Assembly: GCA_024278715.1 (NCBI GenBank)
Contig: JAJRSN010000089.1
Location: 1 to 5,726, forward strand
Origin: Calditrichota bacterium
GTDB lineage: Bacteria; Calditrichota; Calditrichia; Calditrichales; Calditrichaceae
Reading direction: 5' to 3'
DNA: 5,726 bases
Below the pieces are notes generated by a model that did no database searches, had not been told where the DNA came from, and saw nothing but the letters and a program-made list of their open reading frames with translations. Shown in pieces: positions 1 through 5,726 of this stretch. The translations under genes were made by a program, and so were the position numbers. Position 1 is the stretch's first letter. Each line of letters begins with the position of its first letter.

Positions 1-1316
1 TAATAAGACGGAGTGAGATAGGTTGTGTTAAGATCTCCGATAATCGTTGAACCGTTTTCCGTAAAGCTTAATTCCAGATGAAAAGGCGTTAGCTCCTGTT
101 TGCAATCCTGATAAATTGCTTCGTAATCATTATAGATGGGAATCCAGTCGGAATCGTAAGTCGCTCCGCCCACCCTGCGGTGTGTTCCGTTAAAAATTGC
201 CGTCGGATAACCGCCGATTCCGTAATAATCATCGCGAGCCTGACCGTCGGGTATTTCAAAATCATCGTCAATGTGATAGTCGATGGGAGCAAGCGAGGCG
301 GGATGAGCGTGGTACAGGCTGTCGAGCGCGCGGGCTGCACCGGGACAATACTGGCACCAGGTGCCGGTGAATTTTTCCGCTAAAACCATCTCTTTGGTAT
401 TGAAAAACGAATTGACGCGTTTTGTAGCCACATTGTTGCTAGCATCCATATCGGTGCTTAGGTCAGTCATAATAAAAAAATCGCATTCGATGTTACCGAT
501 GGTGTAATCGCTAAAAGTTACGTCTGCCTGAGCGTTGGGCGCTAAATTTGAAACCGATTTGGTGTCCACAATAATCGGATTCTCTTCCCAGTCGTAATAG
601 CCGAAATGAACATCAAACGATTCGGTATTAAGACCCACATTCTGTACTGTGCCCGTGGGAGTAAACGTGGTATTCGGTTCGTAATGGGAATTTAAGTTTA
701 AAGAATAAGCCATAACATCATGATCCTGAGGAGTGGTAACCTTTACATCGTCAATATACCAGTCGTCAGAGCCCACAAAATGGAAGGCAATATAAACGGT
801 GCTATTGCCCACAAAATCGGTCAAATCAACAATTACCGGTTGCCCGTAAAATCCCTCAATATCATGATTAGACGGAGTCATGTCAAGAACGGTGGTAAAA
901 GAACTGGTGTTGGTTTGAGAAGTGGTCGAAACTTTGATGTAATGATGCTGACCGCTCGAGTTCCAATCATTCCCGGTTTCGTAAAAATACAATTTAGCCG
1001 ACGAAACTCCTGAAAGATCAACGGCTTTGGTGATAAGCCAATCGTCCATGGAAAAATATTGAGGCTCGCAGGCTGCGGAATAGCTTCCTGTTCGCGCTTC
1101 TTTAGAACTTTGACGCCAGGCTTCCGTAATCGGACTGTTGGAAATTGTCTTCCAACCGGTAGGGGGAAAACTGCTACCTTCAAACGATTCTTCCAAAACG
1201 GCTGCTTCCGTTGCTTTTTTTAAGCCGAATAAATTGTCGGTCTGGGCTGATAATTGCAAACCATAAGCAAAAAACAAAGCAATACTCAAAATTTTTACAA
1301 AAACTTTTAAACGCAT
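1..1316 (-). CDS. Exported anchor-J/cleaved-adhesin protein with Omp28-like thioredoxin domain (partial, C-terminus off window)
   Basis: The reading frame is open from its ATG to the left edge, giving 438 codons and no stop, so the C-terminus is missing. Residues 1-24 form a signal peptide: basic start, hydrophobic core, likely cleavage after LSA. Residues ~43-194 resemble the cleaved-adhesin / choice-of-anchor J fold, with FEG..FPPTGW near 45-55, DDWLIT at 91-96 and the closing DDWYIDDVKV at 184-193. Residues ~199-302 look like a CARDB-type beta-sandwich (VQNVG motif). From ~310 an Omp28-like thioredoxin domain begins: EKFTGTWCQYCPG with the CxxC pair Cys321/Cys324, and a GYPT cis-proline-type loop with Pro371. 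Omp28-like proteins are surface or exported proteins of FCB bacteria. Disulfide chemistry is inferred from CxxC only. The start is fixed by a near-perfect ribosome binding site. The gene follows the PEGA lipoprotein gene by 18 bases, so the two are probably one operon. Any C-terminal sorting domain would lie outside the window. Confidence 0.85.
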   Translation of the reverse strand, partial: MRLKVFVKILSIALFFAYGLQLSAQTDNLFGLKKATEAAVLEESFEGSSFPPTGWKTISNSPITEAWRQSSKEARTGSYSAACEPQYFSMDDWLITKAVDLSGVSSAKLYFYETGNDWNSSGQHHYIKVSTTSQTNTSSFTTVLDMTPSNHDIEGFYGQPVIVDLTDFVGNSTVYIAFHFVGSDDWYIDDVKVTTPQDHDVMAYSLNLNSHYEPNTTFTPTGTVQNVGLNTESFDVHFGYYDWEENPIIVDTKSVSNLAPNAQADVTFSDYTIGNIECDFFIMTDLSTDMDASNNVATKRVNSFFNTKEMVLAEKFTGTWCQYCPGAARALDSLYHAHPASLAPIDYHIDDDFEIPDGQARDDYYGIGGYPTAIFNGTHRRVGGATYDSDWIPIYNDYEAIYQDCKQELTPFHLELSFTENGSTIIGDLNTTYLTPSY

Positions 1317-1320
1317 AAAT

Positions 1321-1332
1321 CCACCTCCTCCT
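1321..1332 (-). promoter_or_regulatory. Strong Shine-Dalgarno site of the anchor-J protein gene
   Basis: Read on the minus strand this is AGGAGGAGGTGG, including the AGGAGGTG core fully complementary to the 16S 3' end, a few bases before the ATG at 1316. It almost abuts the TAA stop of the preceding lipoprotein gene. This arrangement fits translation of both genes from one transcript and supports the chosen start. Confidence 0.85.
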
Positions 1333-1334
1333 TT

Positions 1335-2522
1335 TTAGTTAAAGGTTGTTTGAATGATTTGTTTGCTGTTTATATTTTGAATGAATGCAATGATCTTGCT
1401 ATGTTCGTATTTCCAGTTTGCTTTCCAGTCAAATTCAAAATTATAGTTTGACGAATCTAAAGTTAGCCCTTCTTTCGGAGACAAAAATCCGCGAAACACC
1501 CACTCGAAATCCTGTAAACCGTTGGAACCGGGCGGACTGTCAAAATGAATGCTGTCTTCGGTAATTGCCACAAACAAACGCAAGTCGGAATTTGATATGA
1601 AATTTCCGTAATCAAAAAGCTCTACCGAAACGCTTAGATGATTGTCGCTGAACCGACTACGGAGAGAAATGGCAATTTGATTGTTCTGCTGCGAAAAGGT
1701 CTGCGAATATTTTGAAACGATGTCATCATAAGAGCCCGGATCAACTCCGACGGCGCCGTTTAATTTTAAAGTGGGAAGCGTTTGAATGTTGTAGTACTTA
1801 ACCCGCTCGTTAACGTCTTTTGCAGCCGCCTTGTAAAACGGATCATTGGGATTAGGCCAGTTGGCAAAATATTCCATAATAACAAAATCTGTTTCGGCGT
1901 GTTCTTCTACAAATTTGTGTAGATTCTCGGTCGCATTGACGCACGGAATACACGAAACATTGGCAAATGATTCAAACAGAAGACGTTGATGAATGTCGAG
2001 TTTAAAATTCAGATCAACCGTAATGTTTTGGGCAGTTTCTATCGTGGAATCCAAACTTACAAAGCCGTTTTTAACCAACCGCAATTGATAACTTCCGGGA
2101 GTAACGCGAAGCGTGTCCGGTGTGTATTTCCCGGTGTTTTGATTGTTAAGGTAAATTAATGCGCCTTCGGGTTCGCTGTGAATGTTTAGCGTTGAATAGT
2201 TTAAAATTTTTTGCAGTTGAAAAAAAACGTGGGCAACAGAATCGGTTTGAATCTGAACGATAACGGAATCCCGATCAGAATAGAATCCGTTTAAATAAAC
2301 TTTAACAACATGTTTACCTGACGGAATGTTTTTAACCGTATCGGGAGTGATTTGGGAAGTCGGGGTGTCGTCCAGAATGATTTCTGCGCCTGAAGGATCC
2401 GATTCGACAAAAAGGTGTCCCGTTTGTCTCTGCTCATTATCGTTTTCAACAGGTTGTTTGACGCCGCAGCCAAAAATCAGCAAAATGCCGATCGAAATTA
2501 AAAAGAAAAACAAATGCCGCAT
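1335..2522 (-). CDS. Lipoprotein with two PEGA domains and an Omp28-like thioredoxin domain
   Basis: This 395-residue protein starts with a lipoprotein signal: hydrophobic residues 4-17, then IFGC with the likely lipidated Cys19. The Phe at -2 is off consensus. Two PEGA-type beta domains follow (~35-104 and ~109-176). They share the pattern V/I-x-S-[DE]-P-x-G-A-x-I-x-[LI], then TPDT and G-x-[HY]-x[VL], typical of surface PEGA repeats. Residues ~181-275 form a thioredoxin-like domain with the CxxC pair Cys191/Cys194 in NVSCIPC and a cis-Pro-type TLPT at 248-251. The C-terminal ~120 residues (WVFRGFL, IIAFIQN, IIQT) look like the beta-rich end of Omp28-family proteins. It is probably anchored to a membrane and may bind cell-wall or surface ligands through PEGA. 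A thiol-redox role is inferred from CxxC. ATG 2522 is preferred over an in-frame TTG at 2528 because a weak GGA lies at suitable spacing from the ATG and too close to the TTG. It is the promoter-proximal gene of the leftward pair. Confidence 0.87.
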   Translation of the reverse strand: MRHLFFFLISIGILLIFGCGVKQPVENDNEQRQTGHLFVESDPSGAEIILDDTPTSQITPDTVKNIPSGKHVVKVYLNGFYSDRDSVIVQIQTDSVAHVFFQLQKILNYSTLNIHSEPEGALIYLNNQNTGKYTPDTLRVTPGSYQLRLVKNGFVSLDSTIETAQNITVDLNFKLDIHQRLLFESFANVSCIPCVNATENLHKFVEEHAETDFVIMEYFANWPNPNDPFYKAAAKDVNERVKYYNIQTLPTLKLNGAVGVDPGSYDDIVSKYSQTFSQQNNQIAISLRSRFSDNHLSVSVELFDYGNFISNSDLRLFVAITEDSIHFDSPPGSNGLQDFEWVFRGFLSPKEGLTLDSSNYNFEFDWKANWKYEHSKIIAFIQNINSKQIIQTTFN

Positions 2523-2738
2523 ATTCAAATTCCGTTTGATATCAGGGCTTTGAACAGTTAGTTTATTCTAATTACAAATAAAATAAGACTCTTCAAATAA
2601 GCGAACTAAGATTTTTATCACAATTATTGTCATTGTTTATGTGAAAATTATAAAAAAATCGAATTGATAATAATATTAAAATGACTTAACCGAATATGCT
2701 GCCCCACAATTTTCCTACTGCAAGGAAAGAACCATTCT

Positions 2739-2801
2739 CTTCCGCGCAATACGTTTAATAATCTTAATCTGCGCAATCTGTGTAATCCGTTTAATCTGCG
2801 G
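2739..2801. repeat. 9-bp tandem repeat array (AATCTGCGN-type units)
   Basis: Six consecutive 9-base units all begin with AAT: AATACGTTT (2748), AATAATCTT (2757), AATCTGCGC (2766), AATCTGTGT (2775), AATCCGTTT (2784) and AATCTGCGG (2793). A seventh, weaker unit CTTCCGCGC (2739) keeps the phase. The most similar units are the last four. The period is a multiple of three, so short fake peptides appear in all frames, but there is no start with a ribosome site. The block is richer in G+C than the AT-rich flanks. Function is unknown: it could be a dispersed intergenic repeat, a cluster of protein-binding sites, or replication slippage. Confidence 0.75.
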
Positions 2802-2846
2802 TCAAAAACCGAATAATTCCTTTTACAGAATAATATTTTAATAAAA

Positions 2847-2870
2847 ATCTAAATTTCTTTATATTTAGAT
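2847..2870. repeat. Perfect 8-bp inverted repeat upstream of the transporter gene
   Basis: ATCTAAAT at 2847-2854 is mirrored exactly by ATTTAGAT at 2863-2870 with an 8-base spacer. It lies about 60 bases before the transporter start, where an operator or 5' leader hairpin could be. It is AT-rich and short, so chance occurrence is quite possible. No T-run follows, so it is not a terminator. Confidence 0.4.
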
Positions 2871-2914
2871 CATTGCAGGTTATTTTTGCTTTTAGTGAAA
2901 CGCTTTTAGGCAAT

Positions 2915-2921
2915 AAGGAGG
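2915..2921 (+). promoter_or_regulatory. Shine-Dalgarno site of the NSS transporter gene
   Basis: AAGGAGG ends 9 bases before the ATG at 2931. It is a near-full match to the anti-Shine-Dalgarno sequence and fixes the transporter start, which also gives the family's expected N-terminus just before segment 1. Confidence 0.85.
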
Positions 2922-2930
2922 ATCGCATCC

Positions 2931-4277
2931 ATGCAAGCAAATAGAGGCGAATGGAGTTCAAAAATCGGATTTATTCTTGCCGCTTCCGGCTCGGCAATCG
3001 GGCTGGGTAACATCTGGCGCTTTCCGTACATTGTCGGTCAGAACGGCGGTGCGGCTTTTGTTGTGGTTTATCTGTTAATCGTTGTGATTATCGGACTGCC
3101 CTACATGCTCGGTGAACTGGCTTTGGGACGCACTTCTCAAAAAAATCCCGTGGGTGCGATTGACGCCATAACGCCGGGTTCGTCGTGGAAAGGCGTCGGA
3201 TACCTCGGCGTTATTACCGGACTCGGTATTTTGTCGTTTTACAGCGTGATCGCCGGATGGACGGTCGGCTACATCTTTAAAATGCTCAGCGGTCATCCGG
3301 GCAGTTTCGGAACTTTTATTTCAGACCCTCTGCAGGTGATAATCCTTTACGCTTTCTTTATTGTAATAACGGCGACTATTGTTCACGGCGGCGTTTCCGG
3401 AGGCATCGAACGCTGGTCGAAAATTTTGATGCCCGTTCTGTTCGTTCTAATGGTGGGGTTGATTATTTACGCTAATTCGCTGCCAGGATCAGGAAAGGGT
3501 CTGGAATTTTATTTAATGCCCGACTTCTCAAAAATCGACGGAAGGGTGATACTGGCGGCTCTCGGACAGGCTTTCTTCTCTTTGAGTCTGGGCATGGGAT
3601 TAATGATTACCTACGGCAGCTATGTTACAAAATCGGATGATCTGTTTTCGTCGGCGGGTTATATAGTGTTTTTTGATTCATTGATCGCCATTATGGCGGG
3701 ATTGATCATTTTTCCGGCTCTTTTTGCAAGCGGTCTGAATCCGGAAGAGGGAGCAAAGTTGGTGTTTGTTGTATTCCCGGAACTATTTATGAAAATGCCC
3801 GCCGGAACAATCGTAGGAGCGATCTTCTTCCTCCTGCTTTCTGTGGCTGCGCTCACTTCAACTATTTCTCTACTGGAAGTGCCCGTTGCCTTTATGGTGG
3901 ACGAGAGAAAAATTCCGCGTAAAAAAATTGTTTGGATTATTGCATTTGCAACATTCTTGTTGGGTCTTCCTTCCGCCCTTTCGCAGGGAGCCAGCGAGTT
4001 CTTTACCAATTTCGCCCTTTTACCCCAAAGACTTGCGGACCCCGACTTTTTGAGCCAAATGAGTTTTGTGTTCGGCGACTTTTCGCTGGCTTTTGGGGCA
4101 TTGCTGTTGTCAATTTATATCGGCTGGGTTTGGGGAGCCAAAAATGCAGCTCATGAACTTGCGCAAGGTTCAAGATTCTTTAAATCGTTTTTTGCCGTGT
4201 GGATATTTATGATGCGTTATTTTATTCCGATCGTTATTTTTATTATTCTTTTAAACTTGTTCGGAATATTTGACTGA
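2931..4277 (+). CDS. Sodium-dependent transporter of the NSS/SNF (LeuT) family
   Basis: This complete 448-residue inner-membrane protein should import a small solute, usually an amino acid, by Na+ symport. About 11 membrane segments are visible (starting near 11, 40, 88, 133, 162, 205, 240, 291, 332, 380 and 418). That is the 11-segment layout of many bacterial members; LeuT itself has 12. Segment 1 has the family signature GSAIGLGNIWRFPY (20-33). Numbering matches LeuT here, giving Gly20, Ile23, Asn27 and gate Arg30. Segment 6 has the unwound FFSLSLGMG (215-223), with Phe216, Ser217 and Ser219 at the LeuT Phe253, Thr254 and Ser256 positions. Segment 8 keeps the Na2 ligands as Ala306, Thr309 and Ser310. 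Segment 7 has Asp249 at the LeuT Asn286 position and Ala253 at the Glu290/chloride position. Asp383 is a candidate partner for the Arg30 gate. The substrate cannot be told from sequence. The downstream acyltransferase-like gene, 71 bases away, may share its transcript. Confidence 0.95.
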   Translation: MQANRGEWSSKIGFILAASGSAIGLGNIWRFPYIVGQNGGAAFVVVYLLIVVIIGLPYMLGELALGRTSQKNPVGAIDAITPGSSWKGVGYLGVITGLGILSFYSVIAGWTVGYIFKMLSGHPGSFGTFISDPLQVIILYAFFIVITATIVHGGVSGGIERWSKILMPVLFVLMVGLIIYANSLPGSGKGLEFYLMPDFSKIDGRVILAALGQAFFSLSLGMGLMITYGSYVTKSDDLFSSAGYIVFFDSLIAIMAGLIIFPALFASGLNPEEGAKLVFVVFPELFMKMPAGTIVGAIFFLLLSVAALTSTISLLEVPVAFMVDERKIPRKKIVWIIAFATFLLGLPSALSQGASEFFTNFALLPQRLADPDFLSQMSFVFGDFSLAFGALLLSIYIGWVWGAKNAAHELAQGSRFFKSFFAVWIFMMRYFIPIVIFIILLNLFGIFD

Positions 4278-4348
4278 AAGGAAAGCGGGTCTGAATACCA
4301 CTATCTCTGGCTTTAATTTTGTTTGACAAAATGTAAAGCAGAATTTTT

Positions 4349-5726
4349 ATGGAAAAAGACCAGCGTACCCGGGACATATATGAAAGGCATCCGAATTATC
4401 CTGCTCCGCCCCTAATTTCGTTACCTTCGCTCGAAGAATTTTACGAGCTTTCCGAGTTGCGTTTAAAAAAGAATGTTTTTACCCGCTTTGTTATCCCTGC
4501 CCTGTTTAAATTTTCCGGTTTAAAACGCTTCTATTTTGATCTGAAAGATAATCTGGAATTTTATCTCCGAACCACCGACATGCGCAGCAGCAGTTTATAT
4601 GCTCCCGTTGTTTCCGCCACTCTGACAATGAAAGATGATCCGGAAAAATTATCCCCTTCGGAAAGGGCGGCATCATTTATCATGGCAGCCAAACAATTTT
4701 ACGATGATATTCACGCCGGAAATTTGAAGCCCGATAAATTCAAAGATCAAATTCTGGAGATGGGGCAATATCCCAATTTTTTTTCCACAAATGTAATTGT
4801 CAATAAAAACGGCGTCCGCATTTTTAAAAGCAAAAGAAATGATTTAATTGCTGTTGTTGTACGAAACGAAATTTTTATCATGGAAATCGATAGTTGGGAT
4901 GACCCGCAAATTGCGAATAAAATAAAGATTACATTGGAAAAAATTCTTCGTGAACCCCGCAAAAATATTCCTGAAATCGGGCTGTTGAGCGCCGCCTCTG
5001 CTTTGACGCAGCGAAAAGCTTTCCGGAAACTGCAAAAAAATCCCGTTAATCAAAAATCGCTGGAAATGCTGAAACATGTTTTTCTGACTGTTTGCTTCGA
5101 TCTTGAAGAAAACCCGCGGAATTATTCGGAAGCTCTTTTAAAAACCCACAGCGGAAATTTTGCCAATCGCTGGTGGCACACAAGCTTGCAATTGGTAATT
5201 TTTAACAATGCCCGAGCCTGCGCAATAGGAAACTTCAGCACATATCTGGACGGAAATGTAATGATGGGCGGAATTGCCGAAATTCGGAATAGAGCGGCGT
5301 TATTCCGCTTGCCCGAACAGCCGGCTGACTTTAAACAGGAATTAAACTACAATCTCTTGCAATGGAAAGTTCCCGATGAATTAGTTCAAAGGGCAAAGCG
5401 CGATGTCGATAAAATCAAAGATAAGCCGCAGCAGGCGTCCTTTTTTATTAAGAATGTAAACGGAAAATTTTTTAAATCCTGCGGCATTCAGGCTGTTCCC
5501 GCGTTTATTATCGCTTTGCAAATGACCGTTAAACAACTGTTGGGACATCATGCCGACATCTCACAGTTTATCGCCCTGTCAAAATACAGATACATGGATT
5601 TGACGACCACAATAGTTTCAACCGAAGAAGTAAAATCTTTTGTTGACCTCATTCTGGATGATTCGACGAACGATAAAAAACTCTTCGACCTGTTTAAAAA
5701 AGCTGTTGAATCCCAGAGATTAAAAA
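4349..5726 (+). CDS. Choline/carnitine O-acyltransferase family protein lacking the catalytic His (partial, C-terminus off window)
   Basis: The frame is open from ATG 4349 to the right edge, giving 459 codons without a stop. An in-frame TAA at 4334 leaves this as the only upstream ATG; its ribosome site is weak. Recalled carnitine acetyltransferase (CrAT) sequence aligns along the whole length: YPAPPL..LPSLE (17-29), a segment ending FKSKR (159-163), TVCFD (247-251; CrAT TVCLD), NRWW..SLQLVIF (273-285; CrAT NRWFDKTLQFIV), NGKFFKSCGI (371-380) followed by an ALQ helix, and T419-T421 in the region of CrAT GRTDT. The family moves acyl groups between CoA and carnitine or choline. The catalytic His of the EH motif is Phe296 here (GNFSTYLDG). 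The CrAT carnitine-binding Tyr452 aligns to Gln406, while Thr465 is kept as Thr419. Activity on carnitine is therefore doubtful. The STS motif and C-terminal ~150 residues lie outside the window. No signal peptide or membrane segment is seen, so it is probably cytoplasmic. No terminator separates it from the transporter gene. Confidence 0.82.
   Translation, partial: MEKDQRTRDIYERHPNYPAPPLISLPSLEEFYELSELRLKKNVFTRFVIPALFKFSGLKRFYFDLKDNLEFYLRTTDMRSSSLYAPVVSATLTMKDDPEKLSPSERAASFIMAAKQFYDDIHAGNLKPDKFKDQILEMGQYPNFFSTNVIVNKNGVRIFKSKRNDLIAVVVRNEIFIMEIDSWDDPQIANKIKITLEKILREPRKNIPEIGLLSAASALTQRKAFRKLQKNPVNQKSLEMLKHVFLTVCFDLEENPRNYSEALLKTHSGNFANRWWHTSLQLVIFNNARACAIGNFSTYLDGNVMMGGIAEIRNRAALFRLPEQPADFKQELNYNLLQWKVPDELVQRAKRDVDKIKDKPQQASFFIKNVNGKFFKSCGIQAVPAFIIALQMTVKQLLGHHADISQFIALSKYRYMDLTTTIVSTEEVKSFVDLILDDSTNDKKLFDLFKKAVESQRLK

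Larger units (their letters stand above)
2523..2930. other. Divergent intergenic region, no gene seen
   Basis: About 400 bases separate the leftward lipoprotein gene from the rightward transporter gene, so promoters for both units should lie here. The flanks are very AT-rich. No convincing -35/-10 pair could be placed for either side; a TAGAAT on the minus strand at 2565-2570 is a possible -10 element without a well-spaced -35. The region holds the 9-bp tandem array at 2739-2801 and the inverted repeat at 2847-2870. No RNA gene or conserved riboswitch core was recognised. Confidence 0.7.

Noticed and set aside
878..1183. 101-codon minus-strand open frame within the anchor-J protein gene
   Set aside because: It is out of frame with the long ORF that carries a signal peptide, strong Shine-Dalgarno and recognisable domains. 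It is a shadow frame.
2711..2728. Small inverted repeat TTTCCT / AGGAAA with a 6-base loop, possible terminator
   Set aside because: Only a 6-bp, AT-rich stem with no T-run on either strand, and it lies between divergent genes where no terminator is expected.
2748..2801. Possible small peptide gene through the 9-bp array
   Set aside because: The repeat period forces open frames with a three-residue pattern, but there is no start codon with a ribosome binding site. This looks like a by-product of the repeat.
3659..4009. 116-codon minus-strand open frame inside the transporter gene
   Set aside because: It lies antisense within a clear NSS family gene, has no recognisable domain and no good ribosome binding site. 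It is a shadow frame.
4323..4351. TTGACA, a perfect -35-like hexamer, just before the acyltransferase-like gene
   Set aside because: At normal spacing the -10 would overlap the ATG and reads TTTATG, a poor match. Transcription would start inside the gene, so this is probably chance.
5546..5566. His-His-Ala-Asp stretch resembling a condensation-type HHxxxDG or acyltransferase catalytic motif
   Set aside because: The DG part is absent and the spacing is wrong. By alignment this stretch sits just before the carnitine-binding Tyr region of CrAT, not at the catalytic His.

Overview
The window looks like chromosomal DNA from a moderately AT-rich bacterium, most likely of the FCB-type phyla (Calditrichota, Ignavibacteriota or a relative). 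This is inferred from two secreted proteins that combine Omp28/thioredoxin-like domains with PEGA and cleaved-adhesin ('choice-of-anchor J') domains, a style typical of those groups. Two of the four genes have strong, near-consensus Shine-Dalgarno sites. That argues against a typical member of Bacteroidota, where such sites are usually weak or absent. No tRNA, rRNA, CRISPR array, insertion sequence or phage gene was seen.

Left half (1-2522, minus strand): a two-gene, operon-like unit reading leftward. The first gene encodes a lipoprotein with two PEGA domains followed by an Omp28-like thioredoxin domain carrying a CxxC pair (1335-2522). Only 18 bases later begins a gene for an exported protein with a cleaved-adhesin/anchor-J domain, a CARDB-like sandwich and a second CxxC thioredoxin-like domain. 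That gene runs off the left edge (1-1316). The two products probably act together outside the cytoplasm, one membrane-tethered and one exported. Both have binding domains plus a possible thiol-redox module.

Middle (2523-2930): a gene-free divergent spacer of about 400 bases. It holds a regular 9-bp tandem array (six clear AAT-initial units plus one degenerate unit) and, closer to the rightward gene, a perfect 8-bp inverted repeat.

Right half (2931-5726, plus strand): a complete 11-segment sodium-coupled transporter of the NSS/SNF (LeuT) family. It is followed after 71 bases by a gene that runs off the right edge. That gene aligns along its length with the choline/carnitine O-acyltransferase family but has Phe where the family has its catalytic His, and Gln where carnitine acetyltransferase has a carnitine-binding Tyr. 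No terminator is visible between the two, so they may be co-transcribed. The acyltransferase-like protein is the most unusual item in the window: either a pseudoenzyme or an enzyme with altered chemistry, possibly linked to the substrate of the adjacent transporter.
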